Source: Solobacterium sp.
Lineage (GTDB): Bacteria; Bacillota_I; Bacilli_A; Erysipelotrichales; Erysipelotrichaceae
Assembly: GCA_024698805.1 (NCBI GenBank)
Contig: JAILQT010000025.1
Coordinates: 1 to 49,943 of the forward strand
Direction: 5' to 3'
DNA: 49,943 nt
Shown: in pieces, positions 39,374 through 49,275 of the stretch
How the letters are laid out: the number at the start of each line of letters is the position of its first letter
How positions within the stretch are numbered: the first letter of the stretch is position 1
Made by a program: the position numbers and the translations under genes
The notes under the pieces: model-generated
The model's database searches: none
What the model saw: the letters and a program-made list of their open reading frames with translations, nothing else
Told to the model about the DNA's origin: nothing

Positions 39374-40044
39374 CGATCGGCGGCGGTGAGATCGGCCTGC
39401 GGGAGACATGGGATATCGATGCCTATATCGCCTCCTGCACGGTCAGACACCCGAAGCTGCTTTTTATACCTACTGCCAGCCGCGATCCGGACAGCTACAT
39501 CCGCGTCGTCCACGAAGTATACGGTGAACTGGGCTGCACCGTCAGCGAGCTCTGCCTGGATACAGGGACCTATACCGACAGCGAGATCGAAGGCATGATC
39601 CTGTCCAGCGATATCATCTATGTCGGCGGCGGCGATACGGAATATATGATGGACAGATGGAACGAAAGGAACGTCGGCACATACCTGAAGAAAGCATACA
39701 GCCGCAATATCGTCCTGAGCGGCCTCAGCGCCGGTTCCGACTGCTGGTTCATCGCCGGCTACGCCGATACCGAATTCATGCGCGGCATCCCCGATCCGAA
39801 ATTCAAATGGGTCAAAGGACTCGCGCTGCTGCCGTGGCTCCATTCGCCGCACTACAATGACCCTGCCCGCAGCGGTTTTGACGAAGCGCTGAAAGGCCAG
39901 CTGTGCGATGCGATCGCGCTCGACAACAATACGGCGCTCGTTTATGAGGACGGTGACATCCGCATCCTGCGGACGGAAGACAGATACCATGCGTGGTACT
40001 TTGAAAATGACGGTATAAGCGTACATAAAAAACTGATAGAATAG
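39358..40044 (+). CDS. Peptidase E (S51)-like protein
   Basis: IAIGGGEIGLRETWDID; FIPTASRDPDSY; YVGGGDTEYMMDRW; LSGLSAGSDCWF; SD AGGAGG. Confidence 0.85.
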   Translation: MGRIIAIGGGEIGLRETWDIDAYIASCTVRHPKLLFIPTASRDPDSYIRVVHEVYGELGCTVSELCLDTGTYTDSEIEGMILSSDIIYVGGGDTEYMMDRWNERNVGTYLKKAYSRNIVLSGLSAGSDCWFIAGYADTEFMRGIPDPKFKWVKGLALLPWLHSPHYNDPARSGFDEALKGQLCDAIALDNNTALVYEDGDIRILRTEDRYHAWYFENDGISVHKKLIE

Positions 40045-40063
40045 TGTAAAGGAGATCTTGAAA

Positions 40064-40774
40064 ATGCCTACACCACATAATTCAGCAGAAAAAGGTCAGA
40101 TCGCAAAAACAGTTCTGATGCCCGGTGATCCGCTGCGGGCAAAGTTCATTGCGGAAACATTCCTTGAGAACGAACAGCTGGTCAACAACGTCAGGGGGAT
40201 CAGAGGATATACAGGCACATGGAAAGGTGTCCCCGTCTCAGTCATGGCAAGCGGGATGGGCATGCCGTCGATCGGCATCTATTCCTATGAACTCTTCAGT
40301 TCCTACGACGTGGATAATATCATTCGTGTCGGTTCCGCAGGCGGCTATACGGCGGACATGAACCTGTTCGATGTCCTGATCGCTTCCGGCGCCTATTCGG
40401 AATCGACCTACGCAAAAGTACAGTGCGGTTATGAGGAAGATGTCACATATCCTTCCGCAGAGCTGAACGAGAAGCTCAGGAGCGCTGCCGCGAAACTCGA
40501 TATCCCCGTCAAGGAAGTGATCATCCACAGTTCGGACGTATTCTACAGGGAATCCTCGGATTATCTGGAAGACGTCATCAACAACCATCACTGCAAGGCT
40601 GTCGAGATGGAGAGCTTCGCCCTCTTCTCCAATGCGAGGGTCCTGAAGAAGAACGCAGCCTGCATCCTGACGATCTCGGACAGCTTCGTGACCCGCGAAG
40701 AGACGACGCCGCAGGAAAGGGAGCGCAGCTTCACGAAGATGATGCTGGTCGCCCTCGACGCAGCGATCAAATGA
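40064..40774 (+). CDS. deoD: Purine-nucleoside phosphorylase, DeoD type
   Basis: TPHNSAEKGQIAKTVLMPGDPLRAKFIAE; GSAGGYTADMNLFDVLIA; AVEMESFALF. Confidence 0.95.
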   Translation: MPTPHNSAEKGQIAKTVLMPGDPLRAKFIAETFLENEQLVNNVRGIRGYTGTWKGVPVSVMASGMGMPSIGIYSYELFSSYDVDNIIRVGSAGGYTADMNLFDVLIASGAYSESTYAKVQCGYEEDVTYPSAELNEKLRSAAAKLDIPVKEVIIHSSDVFYRESSDYLEDVINNHHCKAVEMESFALFSNARVLKKNAACILTISDSFVTREETTPQERERSFTKMMLVALDAAIK

Positions 40775-40780
40775 AAAAAG

Positions 40781-40826
40781 AATCAGGTACGGGGCATATC
40801 ACATTTCCCATACCTGATTTTTTTTC
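40781..40826. terminator. Bidirectional terminator between deoD and convergent DUF2804 gene
   Basis: AATCAGGTA...TACCTGATT flanked by A-tract and T-tract. Confidence 0.85.
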
Positions 40827-40831
40827 CGTCT

Positions 40832-41857
40832 TTACCACCGGTTCTTCACTTTTTCCGCAAAGCCGGGCATATCACTGAATGCAACGACTGTACCGTCATC
40901 GAGCACGGCACTGCCGGTAAACCTGCCGAATACCTGGTGCTGGTCGGATTCGATGAGCAGGACGTTCGTGTCGCTCGCCCTGTCGATCACAGGGATGAAA
41001 TCCGCCGTGAACCTGCCGTCGCTCGAAGTGAATGTCCAGGGCGACAGGAAATCATCCTTCCCGTCCTTCTGCGGGATATTGAATGCGACTTCCTCCAGCT
41101 TATGCAGCCTGCCGTCATAGAACAGCGCGTTCTCGCTTGCGGCGGAAGTATCGCCGAAGCCGTAACCGAGGTTGAAGCCGAACGGGACCCCGTTCACTTC
41201 GGAACTCGCGCTTGCCCAGTACCATGTATTCGAATATGTCCATACGCCCCTGCCCCAGTCCAGGACGCCGTATGTATCTTCAAAGCGGTATACATCCGTG
41301 CCGATGCGGACATAGCCGTCCGCCTTCAGGCAGTTGATCTTCTGGTTGTAATAGAAGGCATATCTGTCTTCCTTATACGGCGTCATCATGACGATCGACT
41401 CCTGCGGTGCATCCCGCAGCGTAACGGAAGCCTCCAGGGTCTTCCCGCTGTCGAAGCCGTCCCAGCGGCAGAACAGTTTCCTCTCTGTCCCGTCATTGCG
41501 GAAGGTGATCTCAGCCTTTTTGTTTTTGAAGCTGACATCGCCCTGTTCTGACGATTCCGGCAGATGCGTCTTACCCAGCGGAAGCACGGTCATGACGGAC
41601 CGCGTCTCAGCCGTAGGGGCTTCAAGATCCAGCCATGAGACACTGTACATTCCCATATAGCTGTTGTCCGCGATCGTCAGCGCAAGCGCCCTCCTGCCGT
41701 CAGAGACAAGGTAATAATCCCACTCCTTGATCCGGAGACGGTTTGCCTTCACCAGTTTCCTTTCATACAGTTTCAGCGGTTTTCTTGAATAACCCGCTTC
41801 GTCCAGCCTGCCTGATTCGCTCAGCAGTTTCCCTTTCCTTGTGATCTCTTTCTGCAT
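40832..41857 (-). CDS. DUF2804 family protein
   Basis: GVLDWGRGVWTYSNTWYWASASSEVNGVPFGFNLGYGFGD typical of DUF2804. Confidence 0.85.
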   Translation of the reverse strand: MQKEITRKGKLLSESGRLDEAGYSRKPLKLYERKLVKANRLRIKEWDYYLVSDGRRALALTIADNSYMGMYSVSWLDLEAPTAETRSVMTVLPLGKTHLPESSEQGDVSFKNKKAEITFRNDGTERKLFCRWDGFDSGKTLEASVTLRDAPQESIVMMTPYKEDRYAFYYNQKINCLKADGYVRIGTDVYRFEDTYGVLDWGRGVWTYSNTWYWASASSEVNGVPFGFNLGYGFGDTSAASENALFYDGRLHKLEEVAFNIPQKDGKDDFLSPWTFTSSDGRFTADFIPVIDRASDTNVLLIESDQHQVFGRFTGSAVLDDGTVVAFSDMPGFAEKVKNRW

Positions 41858-41868
41858 ATGTCCTCCTG

Positions 41869-43842
41869 TCAGGGCTTTGCGTTGTCCGGTGCGGTCAGGA
41901 ACGGCCTCTTTGCGAAATAGTCCGTCCTGTAGATCAGTGAACTGACCGTAAACAGGTTCTCGATCTCGTTCGTCACACGCAGGATGTATTCCTCATCCGC
42001 TTCTTCCGCGTTTTCAAACGGTTCGAACGTGTCGGAATTGATATAATAGATCCCCCGCTCCGTGATCCAGTTCCCGTCCGGGAAGTAGATCACTTTTTCC
42101 TTTTCACCGAAATAATCGGTGCCGAGATAGATGCGCGGGTCGTAGCTCATGTTGTACAGGTTGAGCACGGTCGGCAGGATATCGAAGGTGCTGTTTACCT
42201 CATCCAGCTTTGCCTGACCGAGAGCAGTGCTGTAGATCACGAACGGTGTCCTGTCGATGTTTAGGCCTTCCCTCCTGTCAACTTCCGGCGAATAGTCCGC
42301 GATCAGGCCCAGATCCGTACGCAGCGGGTGATGGTCCGCAAAGAACAGGATCGCGGTATCGTCCAGCTTCCCGTGTTCTTCCAGCTGCTCCAGCAGGTAT
42401 TCCATCGCGTGGTCCAGCTCGATCGACTTGGAGAGATACCGCTTGATGATCATCGGATAATCCGGGTGGACCGCATTGATCTCCTCCAGGTATTTCTCGC
42501 CGAGGGCGGAATAGGCGTCATACGGGAAATGCGTGGACGATGTCACATACAGTGTAAAGAATTTATCCTGATCGATATATTCGGGGACCGTCAGCTCCAT
42601 CATCTCTTTATCGCTCGGCCAGCCCGGCATATAGGTATACTCGATGTCATCGTAATTCATATAGACCTGGCAGCCTTCGCTGGCATAGAGCCCCCTCCTG
42701 TCGTAGAACTCATCCTTCCAGTTGTGGTAGGCGCTCGTATAATATCCCGCATTGCGGAACACCTGGAAGATGCCGTTTGAGAATGTATTGTACGCATACT
42801 GGTTCGGCGTGCATACGTCGCTTTCCGGGATCAGGGATACTTCGGCGATAAACTCGCTTTCACCCGTCGTGCAGCTGTATTTCGGCGTGTAATGATGCGT
42901 GAAGTCCCAGCCTTCCTCCTTCATCTTCACAAGCGTCGGCGTCAGCTCTTCATCGAGCGCAAGATAGTCGAACGCCTCGATCATGATGTAGATCAGGTTC
43001 TTTCCCTGCAGTGCGCCGGTCATCTCGTTGTAATCCGTGATCTGCCGTTTCATCAGGTACGCATCTGCCGTTTTTACGGATTCATCCTCTTCGCTTTCCA
43101 TCGCGGCGATCCATTCCGTATCATCGACCGTCCTGTGGTATTCGACTGCCTCCTCCGGCTCCGGTTCTGCCTCCGCTGTCTCTTCCGGCACCCCGGAGAC
43201 CGGTTCCTCCTCGATGATCAGCGTGCTTTCCGATACAAAGCCGTACATGATGTCGCGGAAGAAGAACATGGACGTGCCGAATTCGCGCAGGCTCTTTTCG
43301 ATATACTTCGGATTCCTGTACAGGCTTTCCAGACCGTCATCCGCAACCGATGCCGCATTGGCATACTGCGTGATCAGCGCCAGGATGATGAGCGTGACGG
43401 AAGCGTATGTATCCTTCGTCTTTTCGACGGGGCGGAAATGGTTGTATACCGTGAATAAAGCAGGCGCCGCGAAGACGAGCCAGCAGAAAGGCCGGATGAT
43501 CTGGAAGAACGGGATGATATATTCCGTCACTTTCCCGAGCATATCGGAAGTGATGTGGATGGAGAAGTAATTCCCCATCATCGACTTCATGCCCATCTGT
43601 ATGAGCGCATACAGCGACATGGTCCAGCCGAGAAGGTTCATGACTGTCCTTCCGGCTTTCAGCGGCAGGAACGAACACAGCGCCCCCGATACAGCCGAAA
43701 ACGTGAACGCAAAAAGGACCGTCCGCAGCAGGCTTGCAGGATCGACGGACGAAAAACTGCAGATCTCAAATACCAGTTCGGCAGCGATCATCACGATAAA
43801 CAGTTCCGCTGTATACCGGATGATCAGACTGTTCCTGTCCAT
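41869..43842 (-). CDS. LTA synthase-like sulfatase-fold membrane protein
   Basis: N-terminal TM segments; YIMIEAFDYLALDEELTP; KYSCTTGESEFIAEVSLIP; ILFFADHHPLRTD. Confidence 0.88.
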   Translation of the reverse strand: MDRNSLIIRYTAELFIVMIAAELVFEICSFSSVDPASLLRTVLFAFTFSAVSGALCSFLPLKAGRTVMNLLGWTMSLYALIQMGMKSMMGNYFSIHITSDMLGKVTEYIIPFFQIIRPFCWLVFAAPALFTVYNHFRPVEKTKDTYASVTLIILALITQYANAASVADDGLESLYRNPKYIEKSLREFGTSMFFFRDIMYGFVSESTLIIEEEPVSGVPEETAEAEPEPEEAVEYHRTVDDTEWIAAMESEEDESVKTADAYLMKRQITDYNEMTGALQGKNLIYIMIEAFDYLALDEELTPTLVKMKEEGWDFTHHYTPKYSCTTGESEFIAEVSLIPESDVCTPNQYAYNTFSNGIFQVFRNAGYYTSAYHNWKDEFYDRRGLYASEGCQVYMNYDDIEYTYMPGWPSDKEMMELTVPEYIDQDKFFTLYVTSSTHFPYDAYSALGEKYLEEINAVHPDYPMIIKRYLSKSIELDHAMEYLLEQLEEHGKLDDTAILFFADHHPLRTDLGLIADYSPEVDRREGLNIDRTPFVIYSTALGQAKLDEVNSTFDILPTVLNLYNMSYDPRIYLGTDYFGEKEKVIYFPDGNWITERGIYYINSDTFEPFENAEEADEEYILRVTNEIENLFTVSSLIYRTDYFAKRPFLTAPDNAKP

Positions 43843-43881
43843 AAGGATACCTCAATTCGGAATAAACGTAAAAAAAGAAGG

Positions 43882-43918
43882 ATATGCATGAAGAAGGCAG
43901 TGCCTTCTTCATGCATAT
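43882..43918 (-). terminator. Terminator of HAD gene with 17-bp perfect stem
   Basis: ATATGCATGAAGAAGGC-agt-GCCTTCTTCATGCATAT; minus-strand downstream CCTTCTTTTTTT. Confidence 0.8.
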
Positions 43919-43926
43919 GATCTGTG

Positions 43927-44574
43927 TCAGACTTCTCCCTTTTCGATCGCATCCAGCGCTTCAAGCAGAGAAGGATAAACAGAGGCGATCCTGCGCATCT
44001 CGTCATCGGGCTGCGACAGGTCGGGGATCATGATCGTTTTTGCGCCGCTCGCATATCCGGCACGGACGCCGTTGAACGCATCTTCAAAGACATAGCATTC
44101 CGACGCGGGCAGACCGATCTCTTCCGCTGCCTTCAGGAAAATATCCGGTGCGGGCTTGCCGTGGGCTACCTGCGAGCCGCTGACGACAGCGTCTACCAGG
44201 TGTTCCGTATTCGTGTTCTTCAGATTCCTGCGGATCTGCTCCGGCGTGGAACTGGACGCAACGGCGATCTTTACACCGTTCTTTTTCAGGAATTCCAGGA
44301 TCTCGTGCACGCCCGGCTTTTCCGGGCAGGATTCAAGAAGGTCTTCGTGGACGCGGCGTTTGCAGTCAGCCGCGATCGGCGCACCGTCCTCTACATGATA
44401 GTATTTTTCAATGACCGCGTTCATCAGGGCACCGTTGGTACCGCAGATATTGAATTTGAATTCTTCCGCGAGTTCAACGCCCATCTCATCGGCGATCTGT
44501 TTCCAGTTTTTCTGCCATATCTGTTCCGTATCGAACATCAGGCCGTCCATATCGAAAATCGCACCTGCAAGCAT
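43927..44574 (-). CDS. HAD family hydrolase, beta-phosphoglucomutase-like
   Basis: AGAIFDMDGLMFDTEQIW; VASSSTPEQIRRNL; VFEDAFNGVRAGYASG. Confidence 0.93.
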   Translation of the reverse strand: MLAGAIFDMDGLMFDTEQIWQKNWKQIADEMGVELAEEFKFNICGTNGALMNAVIEKYYHVEDGAPIAADCKRRVHEDLLESCPEKPGVHEILEFLKKNGVKIAVASSSTPEQIRRNLKNTNTEHLVDAVVSGSQVAHGKPAPDIFLKAAEEIGLPASECYVFEDAFNGVRAGYASGAKTIMIPDLSQPDDEMRRIASVYPSLLEALDAIEKGEV

Positions 44575-44684
44575 AAAACACCTCCTGTAATGATTTTATC
44601 ATGACTTTTACGGATTTCCTTTTATTTCCTTTACCCCGGACAAAAGAAAGACAGGAACACTGTGTTGTCTGCTAGTATATTGGT

Positions 44685-45185
44685 ATGCGGAAATACAGAA
44701 CAGCAGTCCTGTGCCTGATCGGTTATATCCTGATACCGGCATATTACCTGATCCCGGCACTCATGCATATCCACAGCGATCTGAACTATACGGGTGTGCT
44801 TCAGCATCCTTTTTTCCTGTGTTCGTCCGTGGCTATCCTGATCTGGTTCCTCTTCCTTCTGCACCGGCTTTCCGTCGGCAAAAAGAAACTGGTCATCCTT
44901 GCGGTCATGATGATCCTGCCGCTCGTGCTTCCCTACGGGGGCAGCAGGCTGCTGTCGGAGTTCCATGTGCTCGCAGGCTATGCGCTGTTCGTATATGTCA
45001 GCCTGCTCCTCATCCCGCTGTTCCAGCTGTACGGGCTTGCGCATATCTACGCTGCCGTCACCGCGTGCGCCGTGCTCTACAGTTTTTCAATGGGGGAGGT
45101 CACATGGCTTTCCGAAGGCGTCTACGGCGCTGCTGTCAGCGTCCTGATGACGCGCTGCGTGCAAAGAAAAAACCGGATCATATGA
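44685..45185 (+). CDS. Small polytopic membrane protein, unknown function
   Basis: 166 aa, several hydrophobic helices; promoter -10 directly upstream. Confidence 0.7.
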   Translation: MRKYRTAVLCLIGYILIPAYYLIPALMHIHSDLNYTGVLQHPFFLCSSVAILIWFLFLLHRLSVGKKKLVILAVMMILPLVLPYGGSRLLSEFHVLAGYALFVYVSLLLIPLFQLYGLAHIYAAVTACAVLYSFSMGEVTWLSEGVYGAAVSVLMTRCVQRKNRII

Positions 45186-45190
45186 TCCGG
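45173..45190 (-). terminator. Palindromic terminator of H1-like gene
   Basis: CCGGATCATATGATCCGG; minus-strand downstream TTTTTTCTTTG. Confidence 0.7.
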
Positions 45191-45201
45191 CAACGCATCA
45201 A

Positions 45202-45786
45202 TTACTGAAATTTCTCAGAATAATAATGTTTGCGTTCAGGGCTGAGGTTGTCGCAGTAGTAGCGGACAGTCAGCGTGTCGGAGATCTTGTTCTCCTCTTT
45301 CGGTTCGACGATGAATCCGTCGCCTTCAAGCATGCAGTTGAGCATAGCCTTGCATGTCGCATCCAGGTTGTCAACACCCGCTTCGACCTCTGTCAGAAGT
45401 TCGCCTGCATTGATCTCGATATAGAGCCATTCCATACCGTGAGCTTCGCCCTTCTTCCAGTTGATCACATCTTCGTAGTGCTGGACACTCTGCTTATTTA
45501 CGACCGGTGTTTCGGCTTTCTTAGCAGCTGCTTTCTTTGCAGTTGTCTTTTTCGCTGCCGGTTTCTTTTCCGTAGTCTTCTTGGCAACTGTCTTCTTTTC
45601 AGCCGGTTTCTTTTCGGCTGTTGTCTTGGCAGCAGTCTTCTTCTCTGCTGTTTTCTTTTCAGCAGGTTTCTTCTCTGCAGTCTTCTTGGCAGCAGTCTTC
45701 TTGGCAGCAGTCTTCTTAACAGTTTTCTTTTCTGCTGCGACTGTTTCTGTCTCAGCAACTGCTGTTTCAGTCTTCTTTCTTGGCAT
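45202..45786 (-). CDS. Protein with histone-H1-like Lys/Ala/Glu repeat tail and C-terminal globular domain
   Basis: Start MPRKKTETAVAETETVAAEKKTVKKTAAKKTAAKKTAEKKPAEKK... then QHYEDVINWKKGEAHGMEWLYIEINAGELLTEV; promoter TGC-TATAAT and SD GGGAGG. Confidence 0.8.
   Translation of the reverse strand: MPRKKTETAVAETETVAAEKKTVKKTAAKKTAAKKTAEKKPAEKKTAEKKTAAKTTAEKKPAEKKTVAKKTTEKKPAAKKTTAKKAAAKKAETPVVNKQSVQHYEDVINWKKGEAHGMEWLYIEINAGELLTEVEAGVDNLDATCKAMLNCMLEGDGFIVEPKEENKISDTLTVRYYCDNLSPERKHYYSEKFQ
45500..45780. repeat. Degenerate short tandem repeats encoding the KK(T/P)A(A/E) tail
   Basis: Repeated (g/t)gcagcagtcttcttggcagcagtcttctt-type units within the CDS. Confidence 0.8.
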
Positions 45787-45918
45787 AACAAACCTCCCTA
45801 TAGAATAATTGCCGTGCTTCATTATAGCACAAAACAAAAAATGACAAGCTTTTTTTATCTGTATACACATTTTTCTGCATTTATGGTGATAATATATTTG
45901 GCAGAAAGAAGAACCACT

Positions 45919-47382
45919 ATGATCATTGACAGCAGCGGAATGAAAAAGATCGAAGCCTCAGGCACACTTTCATCCTACGAACTGATGGAACTGGCAGGCA
46001 GGTCCGTCGCGGAGGAGATCCGGAAGGAAACATCGGCGTCTGATGTGATCCTTTTCCTTGCCGGGAAGGGAAACAACGGCGGCGATGCCTATGTCGCATG
46101 CAGGGAGCTGAAAGACAGGAAGTGTTTCCTGATACCTGTCGACGGGAAGCCTGCAGCAGCGGAAGCCGTACAGGCTGCTTCCCTTCTGAACAGGAAGCTG
46201 GTCAGATCCGCTGCGTATTTTGACAAAGCGCTGAAGCAGGCGGATGTTGTCGTTGATGCGGTATACGGATTCAGCTACCGCGGCGAACTGAAGCCGCAGA
46301 TCCGGCAGATCTTCGACAAGGTCAGCTGCTCGAAGGCGCGTGTCTTCAGCATCGATATCAACAGCGGCTGCGAGGCCGATACGGGACGCTGCGATTCGCA
46401 TGCGCTGCATTCCGAGATCACGTATGTGCTGGACTGTTATAAGCCGTTCCATATGCTGAAAAAGGATCATCATATGTTTGAGCGCACCGTACGGATCGAC
46501 CTGCACCTGCCGCATGAGATACAGACGATGTGGCCCGAGATGGACGAGGATGAATTCTTCCGGAACTTCCCCAAAAAGGCGGACAACGCCTACAAGGGGA
46601 CATTCGGCAAGACCCTGCTGTGCGGCGGCTGCTTCGGCATGGCCGGCGCGCTCAGCCTGAATATCACCGGCGCAAAGACCGTCGGTGCCCCGTATATCAA
46701 CGCGGCGCTCCCGGACAGTATCTACCCGGTCGTTGCGTCGCATCACATCACGCCTGTCTTCCATCCGTTCGGCTATGACAATGCGGAAGATGTGCTCCGC
46801 AGCCTGATCAAAGACGCGGACGCAGCGGCGTTCGGTTCCGGCGCCGTCAATATGTATAAGAGCCGCGAATGCATGGACCTGCTGCTGCAGGAATGCAGAT
46901 GCCCCGTCATCCTCGATGCGGCGGCGCTGCGCCTTCTGAAGCACAACACCTATATATTCCGTTTTGTAAGGACGCCTGTGATCCTGACGCCGCATATCGG
47001 TGAATTCGCGGATCTGATCAACAGGCCCACAGCCTTCATCCTGTCGGACAGGATCACCTGCGCCAAAGAATTCGCAAAAGAAAACAACGTGTACCTCGTC
47101 CTGAAGGGACCGCATACGATCGCCGTATCGCCGGACGGACAATGCTATATCAACCAGACAGGGAACCAGGCCCTTGCGCAGGCGGGCAGCGGCGACCTGC
47201 TTACAGGCATCATGGCAGGACTGCTGACGATGACAAAAGACGTATACAAAGCTGTCTGCATGGCAGTATGGCTCCATGGTTACCTGGCGGATATCGGCAC
47301 GCAGTATCACTCCATACAGAACTTTCCGATCGAAAAGTACCCGGAGATCATGGACAGGCTTCTCATGAAACACGGTTTCTGA
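45919..47382 (+). CDS. nnr: Bifunctional NAD(P)H-hydrate epimerase / ADP-dependent dehydratase
   Basis: N-terminal LAGKGNNGGDAYVACREL; C-terminal VLKGPHTIAVSPDGQCYINQTGNQALAQAGSGDLLTGIMAGLL. Start 45919. Confidence 0.92.
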   Translation: MIIDSSGMKKIEASGTLSSYELMELAGRSVAEEIRKETSASDVILFLAGKGNNGGDAYVACRELKDRKCFLIPVDGKPAAAEAVQAASLLNRKLVRSAAYFDKALKQADVVVDAVYGFSYRGELKPQIRQIFDKVSCSKARVFSIDINSGCEADTGRCDSHALHSEITYVLDCYKPFHMLKKDHHMFERTVRIDLHLPHEIQTMWPEMDEDEFFRNFPKKADNAYKGTFGKTLLCGGCFGMAGALSLNITGAKTVGAPYINAALPDSIYPVVASHHITPVFHPFGYDNAEDVLRSLIKDADAAAFGSGAVNMYKSRECMDLLLQECRCPVILDAAALRLLKHNTYIFRFVRTPVILTPHIGEFADLINRPTAFILSDRITCAKEFAKENNVYLVLKGPHTIAVSPDGQCYINQTGNQALAQAGSGDLLTGIMAGLLTMTKDVYKAVCMAVWLHGYLADIGTQYHSIQNFPIEKYPEIMDRLLMKHGF

Positions 47383-47420
47383 TAGAATTGAATGGCATTT
47401 ATTCACGGAAAGGAGGCTGG

Positions 47421-48347
47421 ATGGCTAAGAAAACAACCGTCATATCAAAGCGCAGGGCCAAACGGCAGATCAATACGTTAGGCATCGCGCTGATCATATA
47501 TATCCTCCTTCAGTCTTTATTCCGTTTCGGGGCATCGATCCTTGCGGAGGAATATCCGCAGATCTTCATGGGTTATGATCCGGAACTGGTGACACTGTGC
47601 TTCACGATGTTCATGATGGTCTTCACGGCGCTGGTGCCGTTCCGGATCTGCGCCAATAAACTGGACCTGGACATTTCCGATTATATGAAAAACCCGAAGA
47701 TATCGCTGCTGCGGCTGATCTCGCTCGCATGCATCGGCATCGGCCTGATGCTCGTCGTCACAGCGATCCCTTCGATCTTCTATATCATGGTCCGGACGAA
47801 CCGCATGCCCTTCGAATTCATCGGCGACTTCACCACGAAGAACAATATCCTGAAGAACTTCATCTATTTCCTGCTCATCGTGATCGTGAAGCCGGTCCTG
47901 GATGAGGTCATCTTCCGGGGCATCATCCAGCGCCAGCTGGGCCATTACGGCAGGTACTTCGGCGTACTCGCTTCTTCCTTCCTGTATGCCCTCTCGTGCA
48001 TGACGATCTCGGATGCCCTTCCCAGTTTCTTCTTCGGATGGTATCTGGCAGCGATCACGCTGCGGTATCATTCGCTGAGACCCGGCATCTTCATCCACAT
48101 ATGCACATCGCTGTTCTCCTGGAGCATATCCGTCATCCCCGACACATGGATCCTCCTGCCGACTGTCATCATCGTGATCGTCTACCTGATCGCGGCGCTG
48201 ACACTGTTCAACCGGAAGGTCCATATCCCGATGATCAACGCGGCAGCCTTCAGCAGGAAGCTCTGGCAGATCCTGCTCAGCTCATGGTCCGTGACCGTAT
48301 GCATGATCATGTTTGCCGTCAACGCTGTGCTCTCGTTCTTCCTCTGA
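47421..48347 (+). CDS. CPBP-family intramembrane protease homologue (probably degenerate)
   Basis: SD AAAGGAGG; polytopic; VLDEVIFRGIIQRQLGHYGRYFGVLASSFLYAL. Confidence 0.8.
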   Translation: MAKKTTVISKRRAKRQINTLGIALIIYILLQSLFRFGASILAEEYPQIFMGYDPELVTLCFTMFMMVFTALVPFRICANKLDLDISDYMKNPKISLLRLISLACIGIGLMLVVTAIPSIFYIMVRTNRMPFEFIGDFTTKNNILKNFIYFLLIVIVKPVLDEVIFRGIIQRQLGHYGRYFGVLASSFLYALSCMTISDALPSFFFGWYLAAITLRYHSLRPGIFIHICTSLFSWSISVIPDTWILLPTVIIVIVYLIAALTLFNRKVHIPMINAAAFSRKLWQILLSSWSVTVCMIMFAVNAVLSFFL

Positions 48348-48368
48348 ACGCACATCCGTCATCAATTC

Positions 48369-48392
48369 AAAAGCAGCCGCAGCTGCTTTTTT
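48369..48392. terminator. Bidirectional terminator between convergent genes
   Basis: AAAAGCAGC-cgca-GCTGCTTTTTT. Confidence 0.8.
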
Positions 48393-48397
48393 AATTC

Positions 48398-49261
48398 TCA
48401 GAGTTTGTGGAACACCGGCTCCATATGATCGAATGTGCAGAATTCCGTGAACCCGATCTCGTTCTTCAGGATGTCCATCGCATCATCGAGGTGGTCCGCA
48501 AGGAATTTTGTGATATGCGCGTCGCTTCCGATCGTGATGATCCTGCCGCCCAGGTCCTTATACAGTTTCAGGATCGCGCGGGAAGGCTGCGTATCGCTCA
48601 GCCCGTAATGCCAGGACGACGTGTTGAGCTCGATGCCCTTGCCGTCGCGGATCGCGAGCTTCAGGATCTCGGCGACCATATCCCGGACGTTCGCAAACGG
48701 ATAGGCACCGAGCGGGTCATAGCGGACGAGCAGGTCCAGGTGCGCGAGCACGCTGTAATCCCGGAAGACCTTCATGACATCGTAGATCTCCTGATAGTAT
48801 TTCTCGTTGTACTCCTTCTGGGTCCTTCCCTTCATGAAGTCGCCTGTCCAGAACTCAAGGTTGTCGACCTGGTGCATGGACAGCAGCGTAAAGTCGAGCT
48901 CATCCCTGTAATCGCGGAAGAGCTTCTCATACTGTGCGACCGTGATCGTCTGGATACCGAATTCCAGTCCCTGCCTGATCGTGATCCTGTCCTTGTATAT
49001 GTCCTTCATGCGGTGAAGCTTGTCAAAGTATTTCGGGTAATCGACATTGGCAACGGGATCCATGTCCTCGAAGCCGTTCATGCCGTCGCCGCCCCTGTAT
49101 TCGATATTTCCTTCCGACCAGTCTTTCTTGATGCCGTAATCGACGTGGTCGGTAAAGCAGATCTCATCCAGGCCGAGTTCGATCGCCCGTTCGATCTGGT
49201 TCTCCATCTTCTCCCGCGAGTCGTCGCTGAATTCACAGTGGATATGGTAGTCTGTACGCAT
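48398..49261 (-). CDS. PHP-domain histidinol-phosphatase family protein
   Basis: MRTDYHIHCEFSDDSREKMENQIERAIELGLDEICFTDHVD; VLAHLDLLVRYDP; ITIGSDAHITKFLADHL. Confidence 0.92.
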   Translation of the reverse strand: MRTDYHIHCEFSDDSREKMENQIERAIELGLDEICFTDHVDYGIKKDWSEGNIEYRGGDGMNGFEDMDPVANVDYPKYFDKLHRMKDIYKDRITIRQGLEFGIQTITVAQYEKLFRDYRDELDFTLLSMHQVDNLEFWTGDFMKGRTQKEYNEKYYQEIYDVMKVFRDYSVLAHLDLLVRYDPLGAYPFANVRDMVAEILKLAIRDGKGIELNTSSWHYGLSDTQPSRAILKLYKDLGGRIITIGSDAHITKFLADHLDDAMDILKNEIGFTEFCTFDHMEPVFHKL

Positions 49262-49275
49262 ATTGGGCTCCTTTC

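Noticed and set aside
45500-45780. Possible CRISPR-like or satellite array
   Set aside because: Short degenerate repeats in coding frame (Lys/Ala tail); no spacers of uniform length and no cas genes.
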